A stretch of 64,000 nucleotides of DNA, from NCBI GenBank assembly GCA_015680685.1, contig MNCI01008852.1:463114-527113 (forward strand). The letters are read 5' to 3'. The position numbers were made by a program, and so were the translations under genes. A model generated the notes under the pieces. The model did no database searches. It saw only the letters and a list, made by a program, of their open reading frames with translations, and was not told the origin of the DNA. This DNA comes from Gnetum montanum (Eukaryota; Streptophyta; Gnetopsida; Gnetales; Gnetaceae). Positions 46,189-57,080 of the stretch are shown one piece after another. The stretch's first letter is position 1, and the number at the start of each line of letters is the position of its first letter.

Positions 46189-46754
46189 TGTGATATCCCA
46201 TTCTTGAATGTCATGGAAAACATCAAATATACATTATATTATACATTATGCATAAGAAGAAAATATACCAAATGTCAAATATATGTAACATTGAACATTA
46301 TGCATAAAGGAAATAGTAAATAAAGTGCAAAAAGAGAAAAAAATAATGGTTTATTGATATGGAATAGTGTATTTGGATCATGCTCTAAGAGTATTCTTTG
46401 GGATTTTCTTCCTTTGACATCTATCCCTTATAGGCAATCCAGCACTACCACCATAGTTAAGCCTACAATTGACTAGAAAGAATGTCCAATCCTCTTCTAG
46501 TCTCGCTTCACCTAGCTCCTATGACTTTCTTGTATCAGCTCTACCACTTCATGCCTAGAACAAGCTCTAAGCTCAAGTATAAATGCCTTAGGTCAAACCC
46601 CCCCCAAGGTTACCTCAAGAGACACATCCATTATTGTAGGTGCATCTCAATTACAACTACCCTTTTGGGTCTTGTTACAATAACAATAACACTTGTTATG
46701 AAGAGGCATCATCTTCATTATTTAGCAGCATCATTTAAGAATGGGGACGTGACA
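46189..46754. repeat. LTR-like unit with TSD ATGCA (solo LTR candidate)
   Basis: A 566-base unit that starts TGTGATATCCC and ends GGGGACGTGACA, giving terminal inverted repeats of the TGTNACRTCCC type. Identical TSDs ATGCA lie at 46184-46188 and 46755-46759. A related copy is at 55813-56334, sharing GATCATGCTCT-AGAGTATTC, TTGGGATTTTCTTCCTTTGA and ACACTTGTTATGAAGA. TG...CA ends and a 5-base TSD favour a solo LTR. Strand cannot be set by eye. Confidence 0.75.
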
Positions 46755-46759
46755 ATGCA

Positions 46760-48031
46760 TTTGATCCTTACCATTTTTGTTAGCTATATTTTTGTTTGAA
46801 TTTCTTGGTTCATTTGAGGTTGTTGTTTATTCATACTTATGTTCTATGAGTTGAAGGGATTGATATTTTCCTCTAGATAAGTGTCTTGATACTCCAATAT
46901 CACTGGTTGTTTTATCAACATGTTTCATTATCTCTTCCTCTCACTTTTTCTCTTTGGGTCTCCAAACTTTCTTACCTTGAATGTCATACTTTCTAGGCCT
47001 CTTTTGATAAGACCATGCAATTAATTTATAAGGCCTTTACTATAAATAATAATGAGATTTCTCATGCCCATATTCTCCACAATAATAACACATAGTTTTA
47101 TTCATTCAAGATAAATGTTCAAACCTGGGTGTATACCTCTCATTTGGTGAACTGCTTGTACACATCTCATAGTGGGATGATTTCTATATTCTCTTTCATT
47201 TTTTGAATCTCCTCATTGTACTAGCATGATTTGTAGAGTCTCCTTCCATTTTTTTAACCTATCATTGATAAGCTTCAAATATGCAAGATCCTTGTTAATA
47301 TACTCATGAAAAAGGATTATCTTTTGTGCCTTAGCCCTTGGGTCTAAGTTTTCCTTTTCAAGAGTTGAGCACTTCATATTAAGTTAAGCTATATTAAGTT
47401 AAGCAAATCAAATCATACCTTTCTTAAATGGTACCTTCACATTCTTCAACTTTTTCTATAGTATTGGAAATGGGAGTTTCATATGCAAGAGCTATGCATA
47501 TAATATGTGAGTTTTTCAACATATCATAAGTTTCTTCTTCACTAAATTCATCATCTTAGTTGGTGTAGAGGTTTTTAGCCTTCTTATCTTCTTGTGCTTC
47601 ATCATTAAAGATTGGATCATTGATGGGTTCTTGATTATCTAAGGCTATACATGAAAGCTATGAATCTTCAGGTGTATTACTCATTTCCTCTTCATCATCC
47701 CAAGTTTTATAAATGTCCTTTGCTTTCCTTTCTTTGCTACACTCTTCTTCTTATAACCTATAAGCACTAGGGCATTTGGAGGCCATATGGCCTCTTCTAC
47801 CAGATATTCAACATTCCATAGAAGAGGTATCAAAATAGGAAATTTTGATTTACTTACCTCTTTTCTTATCTTTGCTATCCAATATGCTATTGATGAGTTG
47901 AGTGAATTCATCCAGGATGAATACCCATACTATGAACCTCACGTACTTAAAGAATCCTTCCATTCAAGCATTCTAGTATAAAAGTTGTCCCCATCGAACA
48001 TTGGTGGCTTAGTGTATGATGTTCTTACCAT
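46760..48031 (-). pseudogene. Copia gag of the 40-kb element
   Basis: Minus strand. The start at 48031 gives MVRTSYTKPPMFDGDNFYT, the copia gag opening (PP-FDG-NY). At about 47820-47760 the piece WNVEYLVEEAIWPPNALV aligns with a CCHC zinc knuckle (C-EC---GH----CP) whose Cys and His have mutated. A second knuckle-like piece CYYCGEYGHEKSH is near 47085-47050, followed by RPYKLIAWSYQKRPRKYDIQ and KVWRPK. Code fades before 46760. No integrase or RT follows. Confidence 0.7.
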
Positions 48032-48068
48032 CATTCACTCCTAAGATGTTAATCTTAAAACTAGGAGT

Positions 48069-48085
48069 ACCAAGCTCTAATACCA
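48069..48085 (-). promoter_or_regulatory. Copia primer binding site (tRNA-iMet type)
   Basis: Minus strand TGGTATTAGAGCTTGG, two bases inside the 5' LTR end. It matches the common plant site TGGTATCAGAGC with one change in the core. Confidence 0.85.
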
Positions 48086-48087
48086 CT

Positions 48088-49237
48088 TGAGGGTCAAGAA
48101 CTTAGAAGGGGGGTTGAATCTATTATCTTAATCAAACAACCAAGGCAACCAAAACTACACTAAAATTTACATGATTTCCCAACTTGGGTACTTCTACACT
48201 CAAAGGGTAGAATCCTTGCACACTCCAGACTTACTTCATTAAAAAATATGATTTAAAGTTCATCATAACCTTTACAAAGTTTGAGCTCCATAATGAGTGT
48301 TTTCTCTTAATAAACACACTCAAACCCACAAGGTTACAACATGCAAAAAATGTGGTTTCAAGGATCCAAAATTACAATGACATGAGCTCCACATGAAGTG
48401 TTTTCTCCTTGAAACACACTCAACCCCACAAGGTCTCAACAAGCTCACAAGAAGCACATCAACCCTGTAGGGCTACAAAGGAAGAAAAAGAATCAAGGAA
48501 AGAATGTAACTAAGCTTTAAAAATTCCTTGCACTTAGGCTCTCATAAAATAATTTTCAAATGATGGAGATTTGAAGAACAAAACAAATTCATTTAATATA
48601 AGTAATGATGAAATATTCAAATCAATAATGCTTGTTATTTTCATAAGGATTCCATTCTATTTTATAACCTTTTTTCTTTCCAAATTGCCCTTAAAATTCA
48701 TGCAATGACTAGGAAACAATTAGTTGGAGCATCCCATTCGAGTTTGAAATGTCTCACTAAAAATTGGACACTTGCAAGTGGAATGTCCCACTAGAAATGG
48801 GGACGTCTCACTTGGCACATCCTAACTAGGACATCTCAATAGCAATTGGGACATCTGCTATTTCTCTGGTATGTCTAGCCTAAGATAGATATTTCACCTT
48901 TGGGACATTTGCTAATGTTTTATAACATCTAGGCAAATACCAAAACATCTTCTTTTGACTTCATGTGTCCTTCTCACCTTTCATCTTCTTTTTCCAGTTG
49001 AGACTTTGGTCATCTCATATTAATAACTCAACTCTCATCTTTGTCTCAACTTTCTTTTTATCTTGATCTCTTCTTAACACCATCTAAGCTCTTATCTTGA
49101 AGTTTTCTTGACATCTTCTATGTTCTTGTCTTGATCTCATAAAGTTCTTGTCTTATTCTCTTAGTCTTGTAAGATCTTACAAGTACATTTTCCACATTCT
49201 CCATTTTCCAAGGTTTTGATATACCAAAATATCAACA
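48088..49237 (-). repeat. Copia 5' LTR
   Basis: A 1150-base LTR between TGAGGG (48088) and CAACA (49237), followed by TSD TCTAC. Homologous to 9269-9860 except for about 560 extra internal bases. Confidence 0.85.
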
Positions 49238-49242
49238 TCTAC
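49238..49242. repeat. TSD TCTAC, right copy
   Basis: Pairs exactly with 9264-9268, across 40 kb. Confidence 0.85.
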
Positions 49243-50200
49243 CCTTGTGTAATGTATTCCTATTTTGATCTTTCTTGTTCTATGAGTTACTTGCTCCTAG
49301 AGTTTGCTTATTAGCTACTTTGTGAGGGCACTTTCAACTCTTATATCCAAGTTTACCACAAGCATAGCAGTTCAAGCATTTACTCCTAACATGTCCAATC
49401 TTGTCATAAGTAAAGCATGTGAATGGAAAACTAAAAGATTTGTGGCTACTACCATCTTTAGAAGTCATAACATGCTTTGAACTACTAACTTTGATCATGG
49501 ATTATGATCTCTCCTTAAGCTGATTTGGTTTATTCTTCTTGCTCAACCCTATGTTCTACTCAATAGCCAATGCCTTAGTATGAGCTACCTTATACTCAAT
49601 TAAAATAAGAGGAATCAAACCTATATGGATAGGTTTGATCAAACCATTAATGAAATGGCTAGTCTTCTCTTTTTCATCATTCTGTAGGTGAGGATTAAAT
49701 TGCACAGATTGGAGAAATTTCACATCATACTTAGAGACAATGAAATCTTATTATTCTAGGTTGGATAACTTCTGAGCTTTGGTCCTCCTAAATTTCTTGT
49801 ATATATACCTCCATTTTAAGGCTCTAATAAATTTAGTCCATTCCATCTCTATGTGTGCCAAGCCTCTAGGAATCCTAATTACCTATCACCAATAGTTGGA
49901 TACACCCTTTAGTTGATGGACACCCAAAGAGTTTATTGTACCCAAGCATAATCCATTAGTTGAGAAGCTACTTCCATCTTATGCAACCATTCCAAAGCTA
50001 CCACTAAATCCTTAGCATCATCAAAAGATGGGAATTTTAGCCTCCAAAATTACTCCATGAATGCTTACTTAGTGGTTCTCCGGAATGATTAGTTTGATAC
50101 TACCCACCATTTTCTACATTAGACTAGTTCTAAATTCTTAGATAAGTAAATATCTTCCTTATCACATAATTTTAAGAGATTTCCTTACTGGGTTAATCAG
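49243..50200 (-). pseudogene. Chromovirus-like gag with zinc knuckles
   Basis: Minus-strand Gag of the outer gypsy element. N-terminal part: PSFDDAKDLLVALEWLHKME-like entry (about 50040-49980), the gag core with DFIVSKYDVKFLQSVQFNPH and then FINGLIKPIHIGLIPL (compare Y---F-EL-RFAP and F--GL---I---L). C-terminal knuckles CFTYDKIGHVRSKC and CYACGKLGYKSXKCP lie at about 49425-49340. The second fits the CCHC spacing with His changed to Tyr. The code ends at the copia LTR; protease resumes at 9263. Confidence 0.85.
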
Positions 50201-50280
50201 GATTTTCCCTATTCAAAGTCTCAAAAATCTTTCTTAGGGATATTCTATATCATAAATCTAAGAATACTTGTCAAACATTC

Positions 50281-50293
50281 AACTTTGATACTA
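50281..50293 (-). promoter_or_regulatory. Chromovirus primer binding site
   Basis: Minus strand TAGTATCAAAGTT beside the LTR end: TGGTATCAGAGC with two G-to-A changes, as expected for cytosine deamination on the other strand. tRNA-iMet type. Confidence 0.65.
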
Positions 50294-50294
50294 A

Positions 50295-53200
50295 TGCATA
50301 ATACCTCCATAAGTAGGCTAAGCCTAGAAAGGAATTACTTGTATAAAAATATAAATTGTGGAAAAATAAAATGATACTTAATAAAATTGAATAAATAAAG
50401 AAGTAGACATCTATAATAAAGCATGCACATAGGAGTAAGAAAATATGCAACAAAATGTAAAAATGTTATAAAAATAATGATAACATCCCCATGCACACTA
50501 AACCTAACCTATTCACTATCAAAAATAGGATGAAATCTATTGCCAAATCAAAAAATTAATAATAATAGATGTATAAAAATAAATATTAAAATTAACTTAT
50601 TCATGATCAAATGAAACAAGAATAAACTACATGATTCAATATAAATAGATATGAAAACTAAAAGTATATTTGCATTCAAGAAGTTCATTGGGCTATAACA
50701 TGGCATAAATGTCAAAATGAATAAAACAAAATAAACCACGCAATATATATAAGTCCAAATTCAAGTTGTCCTATACCTAAGATAGGTAGAAACACAATAC
50801 AAATCTTACATACATTCTAAATTCACAATCATAGTTGAATATTATAGCATAGGATCAAACTTAAACTAGAATTATATAATCAACTAAAATCTCTAAAATA
50901 TGAAAATTAATCATCAACTATCTCCTCTAAATTCTCCTCATCAAAACTAATAAAATTAGCTTAAAATTGCAAAAACCAAGGGAATCGGTTCTAGATTGAG
51001 TAGCATAAACCAACTAGTAAAAATACTCCCTTATGGATTTGATCAAAGGCATTAGGTAGCTAGATATTCATGCACATGGGTAGCTATAAATAAATGTTAG
51101 CCAAACCAAACAAACATTAAATTGAGTAAATGTTAATGATAATGAGTCAAACTAAAAGTTACTTATAATATAAAAACTCCACAGATCAACTTGCCAGTGA
51201 TAGTGAATCTAAAACTCATATTTTATTATGTGGTTAGTAAGTTTGAAATCTGCATATCATTGATGGGTTTGAAACCTACATATAAATAATCAGTGAGTCA
51301 AAAACTCCTAAATAAGTGACTGGTGAGCTGAATGACATATAATTAGTGAGTTTGAAACTCACATATAATAATAATTAGTGAGTTGGAACCCAAACATAAT
51401 TAAATAATTAGTCAAACCAAATTGAAATCCAATGATCACATAAATCTAACAATAAATAAATCCCCAGGAAAATTCCATGGATCAACTTACCAACAATGGT
51501 GAGTCTAAAATCCATATTTTATTATGTGGTTATTCAGTTTAAAATCCACATATGATTGATCTAAAACCCACATATAAATAATTGATGAATCTAAAACTCA
51601 TAAATAAATGATCAACAAGTCTAAAATGTACATTTAATTGGTGATTCTAAGACTCACATATAATAATAATTAGTGAGTCTATAATGCATATATAATAAAA
51701 TGGTCAGCCAAACCAAATTGAAATCCAATAATCACACAAATCTAACAATAAATAAATCCCTAGGTGATGGGGATATGAATCCATTTGATTATGCAAACCA
51801 AATAGGATTAAATACCAAGTATCAAGTTGCCAAATGGAAGGTTCTAATGCGCCAAAAGAAGCTAGAAGTAAAATGTAGGTTCAAATAATTATTTAAAAAA
51901 TATATAATATTTTCAAAATAAGAATCCAAGATTCCTAAGGCCATTCTACACTCTTACAATTCCTATTATATCATCAATTACCATTTTTAGGTTTTCAGAT
52001 GTTCTAGGATTCCAAAAAGTACATTTCTAGCTGTTTGGATAATTTCCCATTGCTAAGAGGCTAGGGGTGACTGAAGAAAAGTTTCTTAATTTTTCATGGT
52101 AGTTTCAAAAATATAATAAAATATTCATCATCAACTTGTGACTACGTGACAACAAAAGATATAGGACACGTCATGATCTACATTAGTATGCTAAACATTT
52201 TTTCCTTCTTGGCTATTAGCATCCAAAATAATCTTGGAGATCAAAAACATGAAAAATGGCTCAAAACTATAATTCTATAGCTAGATTTTTAGTAAAATTT
52301 AGAAAAAAGAAAAAATGTGATTAAAATTGCTGAAAATATGATTAAAATTCATCAATAATTTGATTAAAATCTCATGCATAATAATAAAAACTTAGAAATA
52401 ATCAAAATGTAGAAAATAATATTAAAATATTCATATATGAAAAATCAAGGAAATCTGTGAACAATTATGGAACAAGTGGAAAAAGGAAAATAATGCATGC
52501 TAATCAATACTACTAAAATCCAAAGGAGAGAAATACCAAATTACCTTACTTGAAATTAATAATGTTTTAAATAGGATCCTCGTTTGGCTTTGATCTCCCA
52601 ACTAGACTTCAAATTCTAGAAAAAGTTACAAATTCAAAATGGGATATAGGCAAGATCTGGAAATATGGCTTACCATAGATCTTGGTGGATAATACAAATC
52701 TTGATCTTGCTCTCTCTTCAATACAACAAAATCTCTCCTCTAGCTCTTTCTCCCAAATGTTGGTAAGGAAAGGCAAAAGGATGATCTTTCATGGAATAGT
52801 GGTCAAACTTATATTTGAGCAATGGTTTAACAACACTAGGAAAGAAACCTATCATGGTTAAAAACTAAATTAAAGGGAAATTCTAATTCTAAACATATTT
52901 TAAAATCCTTTTTCTTACATGAGCTAGTACCCAATGCTAGTCTAAGGAACATCTCCTATGAAAAAGTTAATGACTATGTCTAACCCCAAGTTGATAGCTA
53001 TGTCTTAAGCCCAAAGTAATAACAAGGTCTAAGTTCAAAGAATAGCTAATGGAAGGCTAGCATGAGACCCTATAAACCAGAAGGTAAAAATAATTTGAAA
53101 TTAAAAATCAAAATATGAAAATATAATTTTATCCAGAATATAAATTATCCAAACAAATCATACAAAAAACTAAAGTAAAATCTCATGTGCCAATGATCCA

Positions 53201-53594
53201 CCTAATCCCTAATATCCACAAACTCAAAACTCTAACAAAAGGGATTAGGGTGCATGTGATGAATTAAAAGATGATCCAAAGTAATAAAATAATAAAATAA
53301 ATACTAAAATATAAAAATCTAAAAGTGTAAAAATACTATCACATAATAAAAGTATTATAAATAAATAAAATTAAAAAATAATAAAAGAAAAAAAATAAAC
53401 CTTTAAATACATATGAAAAAGTGAAGTCTAGTAAAACGGACATAGCTAGGTGCATATTAAACATCACATACAAAAGCTTAGTCACTACATAAAAGGGATC
53501 AAAAAACATAGACATAGATTACCAAACAAGACTTCAAAGTTTTGAACCACAAACATAACAAGGGGTAAGAGATGTGTAGAGTAGGAGTATTACA
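50295..53594 (-). repeat. Chromovirus 5' LTR, about 3.3 kb
   Basis: The left end TGCATAATACCTCC and right end GTAGGAGTATTACA are near-exact inverted repeats, defining a 3300-base LTR next to the primer site. Long LTRs are usual in Tekay/Del-like elements. It is very A-rich, has tandem repeats at 51170-51765 and no coding. The outer TSD would be GAAAT (53595-53599); its partner is left of the window. Confidence 0.75.
51170..51765. repeat. Tandem duplication of about 300 bases, with short subrepeats
   Basis: 51170-51465 and 51470-51765 share CATATTTTATTATGTGGTTA, CACATATAATAATAATTAGT, AAACCAAATTGAAATCCAAT and TCTAACAATAAATAAATCCC. Within each, a unit of about 30 bases of the form AGTGAGTYTRAAACTCACATATAA repeats several times with drift. 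Confidence 0.85.
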
Positions 53595-54149
53595 GAAATG
53601 AAGGTAAACGCTTCTATTATTTTATTACTTTAGGTTTTTGTCTTACATCAATGGAGTTGCATTTGGAATGCCTCATGTTTAAGGAGAGCCCATACATGGA
53701 ACAAATTGAAAAGTGAAAAGATGATTAAGAGTGCACTCAACTCTAAGCATGACTACCAATAAACCACCTAATTACCAACTAAATCACAAGGAGAGGAGAC
53801 TTGTGATCCCAACTCATGATGGTTTACCACCTATGTCCTTGAGGCAATCCCAAATAAGGGAAATGACCACATGAGGCTTGGATGGTTCCAAGGATGAGAT
53901 GCATGACATGTTACATTAGAGGATCTACATTTAAATTCACTTTGACTTCTTCTTCCTTCTCAAATTAGAAAAACAAAAAATTGTATAATGAAAGATTACA
54001 TGAAGACTTGGAGATATTGACCAAAATGATGCATGACTTAACAATAACATGCAAAAGAAATCTAACTTCTATAATGACATGGAAAATAAAAATGTTATGG
54101 GAAAGACACATATTAGGCTATAAATATTATTATTTTCTTCTTTGAAATA
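53595..54149 (-). other. 3' end of a copia element next to the chromovirus LTR
   Basis: No coding. By position it is the 3' non-coding part of the copia remnant at 54150-55812, cut off by chromovirus insertion at 53594. Its LTR, if present, is not identifiable. Confidence 0.4.
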
Positions 54150-55812
54150 GGGTAGGATTTAGTTTGATTGCTCCAATATTCTTTCGTAAAGTTTCCATCT
54201 TATGGGATTGTAACCTTTTGGTAAGAAGATTGTCCAATCAATTTTCACTTTTGATGACCATTGGAGAGATGATATCTTCTTGAACATTCTCCTTAATGAA
54301 ATAAAATTAGATCTCAATGTGCTTTAATTTATTATAAAGAGTATGCTAATTGAAGAGCATGATTTCTAATGTGTTATCATAAAATAAAGTGATGGGCTTT
54401 CCAGTTATGAAATTTAGCTCATTAAATAATTTTTGAACAATAGGATATGTTGGACATAATCATTCATTGTCATATATTTAGCTTTAGTGCTTGAAAGGAT
54501 CACATAAATTTTCTTCTTTGATTTCCAATAAATTGAATTATTTCCATGGAAAATAATTAAACTACATGTGGATTTTCTATCCTACACATTAGCACCCCAA
54601 TTAGCATCACTAAAAGCAATAAATTTCTCATCTCATTTTGCAAAATGCAAACCAAAGTCAATAGTGCCAATAAGGTATCTAAGAAGATGTTTTAAGCCAT
54701 CCATGTCATTTTTCCTTGGTTAAACCATAAATTTATTCAAGTATGAGGTGGAAAATTCAATATAGTTTTGTGTAGCAAAGAAACCTTAAGGAGCTAGTGA
54801 TACTCATATAATGTGAGATGTATATGAGAGGGAATGCATAATTTTCAAAAATATTAAGGTTGAAAAGGAGAGGAGTCATTACAACCATTACATTCTTGAT
54901 GTCATACCTTCCTAACATGCTTTGAAAAAATTTTCTTTAAAGAAGATAAATGGATCCATCAAGACTTCTATCTACTTGAATCCTCAAGAAATACTTCAAT
55001 TGCTCAAAATCCTTCATTTCAAATTCATCTTTCATGGATTTTTTCAATTCTTCCACAAGCTTATCATTTTAGACAACAAAAACAATTTCATCTACATACA
55101 ATGAAATAATGATGAAATATGAGTCAATGAATTTGTGATAAAGTGTAGGCTTGGCCAATGATGACATGTATCCTTTTCAATCAAATAATCATTAATCTTC
55201 CTAATCCAAGCTCCTAAAGCTTACTTGAAACCATAGAATGGTCTATTGAGTTTTATACCTTTTCTTCTTGGTCTTTTTTGATGAAACATTTAGGTTGGGT
55301 AATATAGACATCTTCCTTCATGTAGCTATAGAGGATGGATACGTTTACATCCATTTGGTAGAGTTTTAAACCATCATGAATAACAATTAAGGTAATAAGT
55401 TTAACTATCTTAAATCTTGTAACTAGTGTAGAAAAATTTCTATAGTCTCTTCTACTATTTTTCTTGAAGTTTCTTGCCACCAACCTTTGAATTTCTTTAA
55501 AGTTTCATCCCCATGTATTTTGTCTTAAATAACCATCTTGTGTTAATTACCTTCTTTTCCTTGGGCTTGTTAATAAAGATCCAAGTTTGAATTTTTTTTG
55601 AACTGCTTCCATGTCCTCCTTCATGATTTAAGTTCACTTATTAGAATTGAGAGCCCAATGAGTTGAGGTTCATGGATGAGGGTAGCATAGGTAAGGTGCT
55701 TTCTATTCATGCTTCTTATAAATATTCTTTCAAACTCAAGATTAAGGATTTGAGAGGAATAATTCATCATCTGAATCCTTGAAGGGATATTATATGGTTG
55801 TTCCAACTCCTC
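54150..55812 (-). pseudogene. Copia RT and RNase H remnant
   Basis: Minus strand. From the high end: an integrase-RT linker piece EQPYNIPSRIQMMNYSSQ, RT pieces including GLKLYQMDVNVSILYSYMKE and DVYITQPKCF (compare W-LHQMDVKTAFLNGDL-EEVYM-QP-GF; open 55483-55253), SLYVDEIVFV near 55100 (compare YVDDI), and the RNase H end ITLFYDNTLEIMLFN with YNKLKHIEI-FYFIKENVQE (about 54400-54290; compare DN-SAI and R-KHI-I--HFIRE-V). Multiple frames and stops. The sequence upstream of 55812 is lost at the LTR-like unit. Confidence 0.82.
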
Positions 55813-56334
55813 TAAGACATCCCATTCCCAAATTTCATGGCAAACATCAAATATATGTTATATTAAACATTATGCGTAAAGGAAATAACATGAAAAATGC
55901 CAAAAGAAAAAGAAAAGAATGCTTTATTGATGTGGAATAGAGGATCTAGATCATGCTCTGAGAGTATTCCTTGGGATTTTCTTCCTTTGACATCTATCCC
56001 TTAAAGGTAATCTAACACTGACACCACAGTTAGGCCTACAACCAGCTGGAAGGGATGGCTAGTCCTCTTCTTGTTCCACTTCACCCAACTCCTGTGACTC
56101 ACCTTTTTCCAACTCCACCACCCCATGCCAGCATGACCTCTAAGCCCAAGTATAAATGACTTAGGTCAAACCCCCAAATAGTACCTCAAGATACATGTCT
56201 GTTATTATAATGTACCCTTTCAGGTATCAATTACAGCATGCCCTTTGGGTTTTCTTATGATAATGATAACACTTGTTATGAAGATGCACCATCTTCATTA
56301 TGTAGAAGCACCATTTTGAAATAGTGACATTACA
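55813..56334. repeat. Second copy of the 566-base LTR-like unit, no TSD
   Basis: 522 bases matching 46189-46754. Start TAAGACATCCC and end AGTGACATTACA are decayed versions of the TIRs. Flanks TCCTC and ATTAG do not match; coding on the left is copia RT and on the right a truncated copia LTR, so it sits at a deletion or recombination junction. Confidence 0.65.
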
Positions 56335-57080
56335 ATTAGAAAACTCTAGAATTAATAGTTACCAATATTCTTAACATGAAGTGAAATTTGAATGTTATCA
56401 TTGGGCATTGCTACATCCATATGTAGTGATATTGATATGAACATAACACTATCAATTGTTAAAATTGATACTAGTCAATAATAAAAAATTGATTTTTTAA
56501 TTACATGATCTAGATGAATTTAATGTTATTTCTCTACAATTAACCTATATTATCTAGATTTAATTATAACTAACTCAACATGAAGTAGAATTTGATCTTT
56601 ATGAAATCTTGAAATGGAGCTTGCTTAAATGTAATGAAATTTGAGAATGATCTTTGAGAATTATGAGTTGAGGATAAAAGATTATAAAATATTGAAAAAT
56701 GATGGAAAAATTTATGGATGATTGTGAGAAATTGATAAAATTGTAAGAGATTATGAAGCAAAAAATGAAAATAGAAATACTTATTTCTTTTTCTTCTTTA
56801 AACCCCTAAGCCTTGGAATAGACAATGATAAAACAAAAAAAAAATGAAAGCCTCTATTATGAGGTAAGAGGGATGATCTAAATTAATATAAAATATTAAC
56901 TCAAATGTTATCATGTAAGGCATGTTATGGTACTATTATGTCTTACATCCAAAAATTTCAATTTTAGGAAAATTTTTCAAATGAAAACCAAACCTTGTAT
57001 TACAACATGAATTAAAATACATAACATAGAATATAAAATATAAAATGACAAATGAGATATGAGAGATGAAATATACTACA
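56335..57080 (-). repeat. 3' LTR of right-hand copia element (truncated)
   Basis: Matches the inner part of 61099-61978 (GATATGAACAT, GATACTAGTCAATA, CTTGTATTACAACATGAATT) but lacks the first 165 or so bases on its left. It ends ATATACTACA at 57080, followed by a polypurine tract on the minus strand (AAAGAAGGGATT, about 57091-57102). Confidence 0.8.

Larger units (their letters stand above)
9269..49237 (-). mobile_element. Copia element spanning 40 kb because of nested insertions
   Basis: A Ty1/copia element on the minus strand: 5' LTR 48088-49237, tRNA-iMet-type primer site 48069-48085, gag about 46760-48031, and 3' LTR 9269-9860 with a polypurine tract beside it. Perfect TSDs TCTAC flank it. 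Its own sequence is only about 5 kb; the rest is the Tat-like element 10772-45428 and an LTR-like unit 46189-46754. I cannot find copia integrase, RT or RNase H in its own parts, so it was pol-deleted or non-autonomous. It inserted at the gag/protease junction of the chromovirus. Confidence 0.85.

Noticed and set aside
46482-46799. 105-codon plus-strand open frame
   Set aside because: It lies inside the LTR-like unit, crosses its TSD, and is not preserved in the second copy at 55813.
47787-47981. 64-codon plus-strand open frame
   Set aside because: Overlaps copia gag on the other strand.
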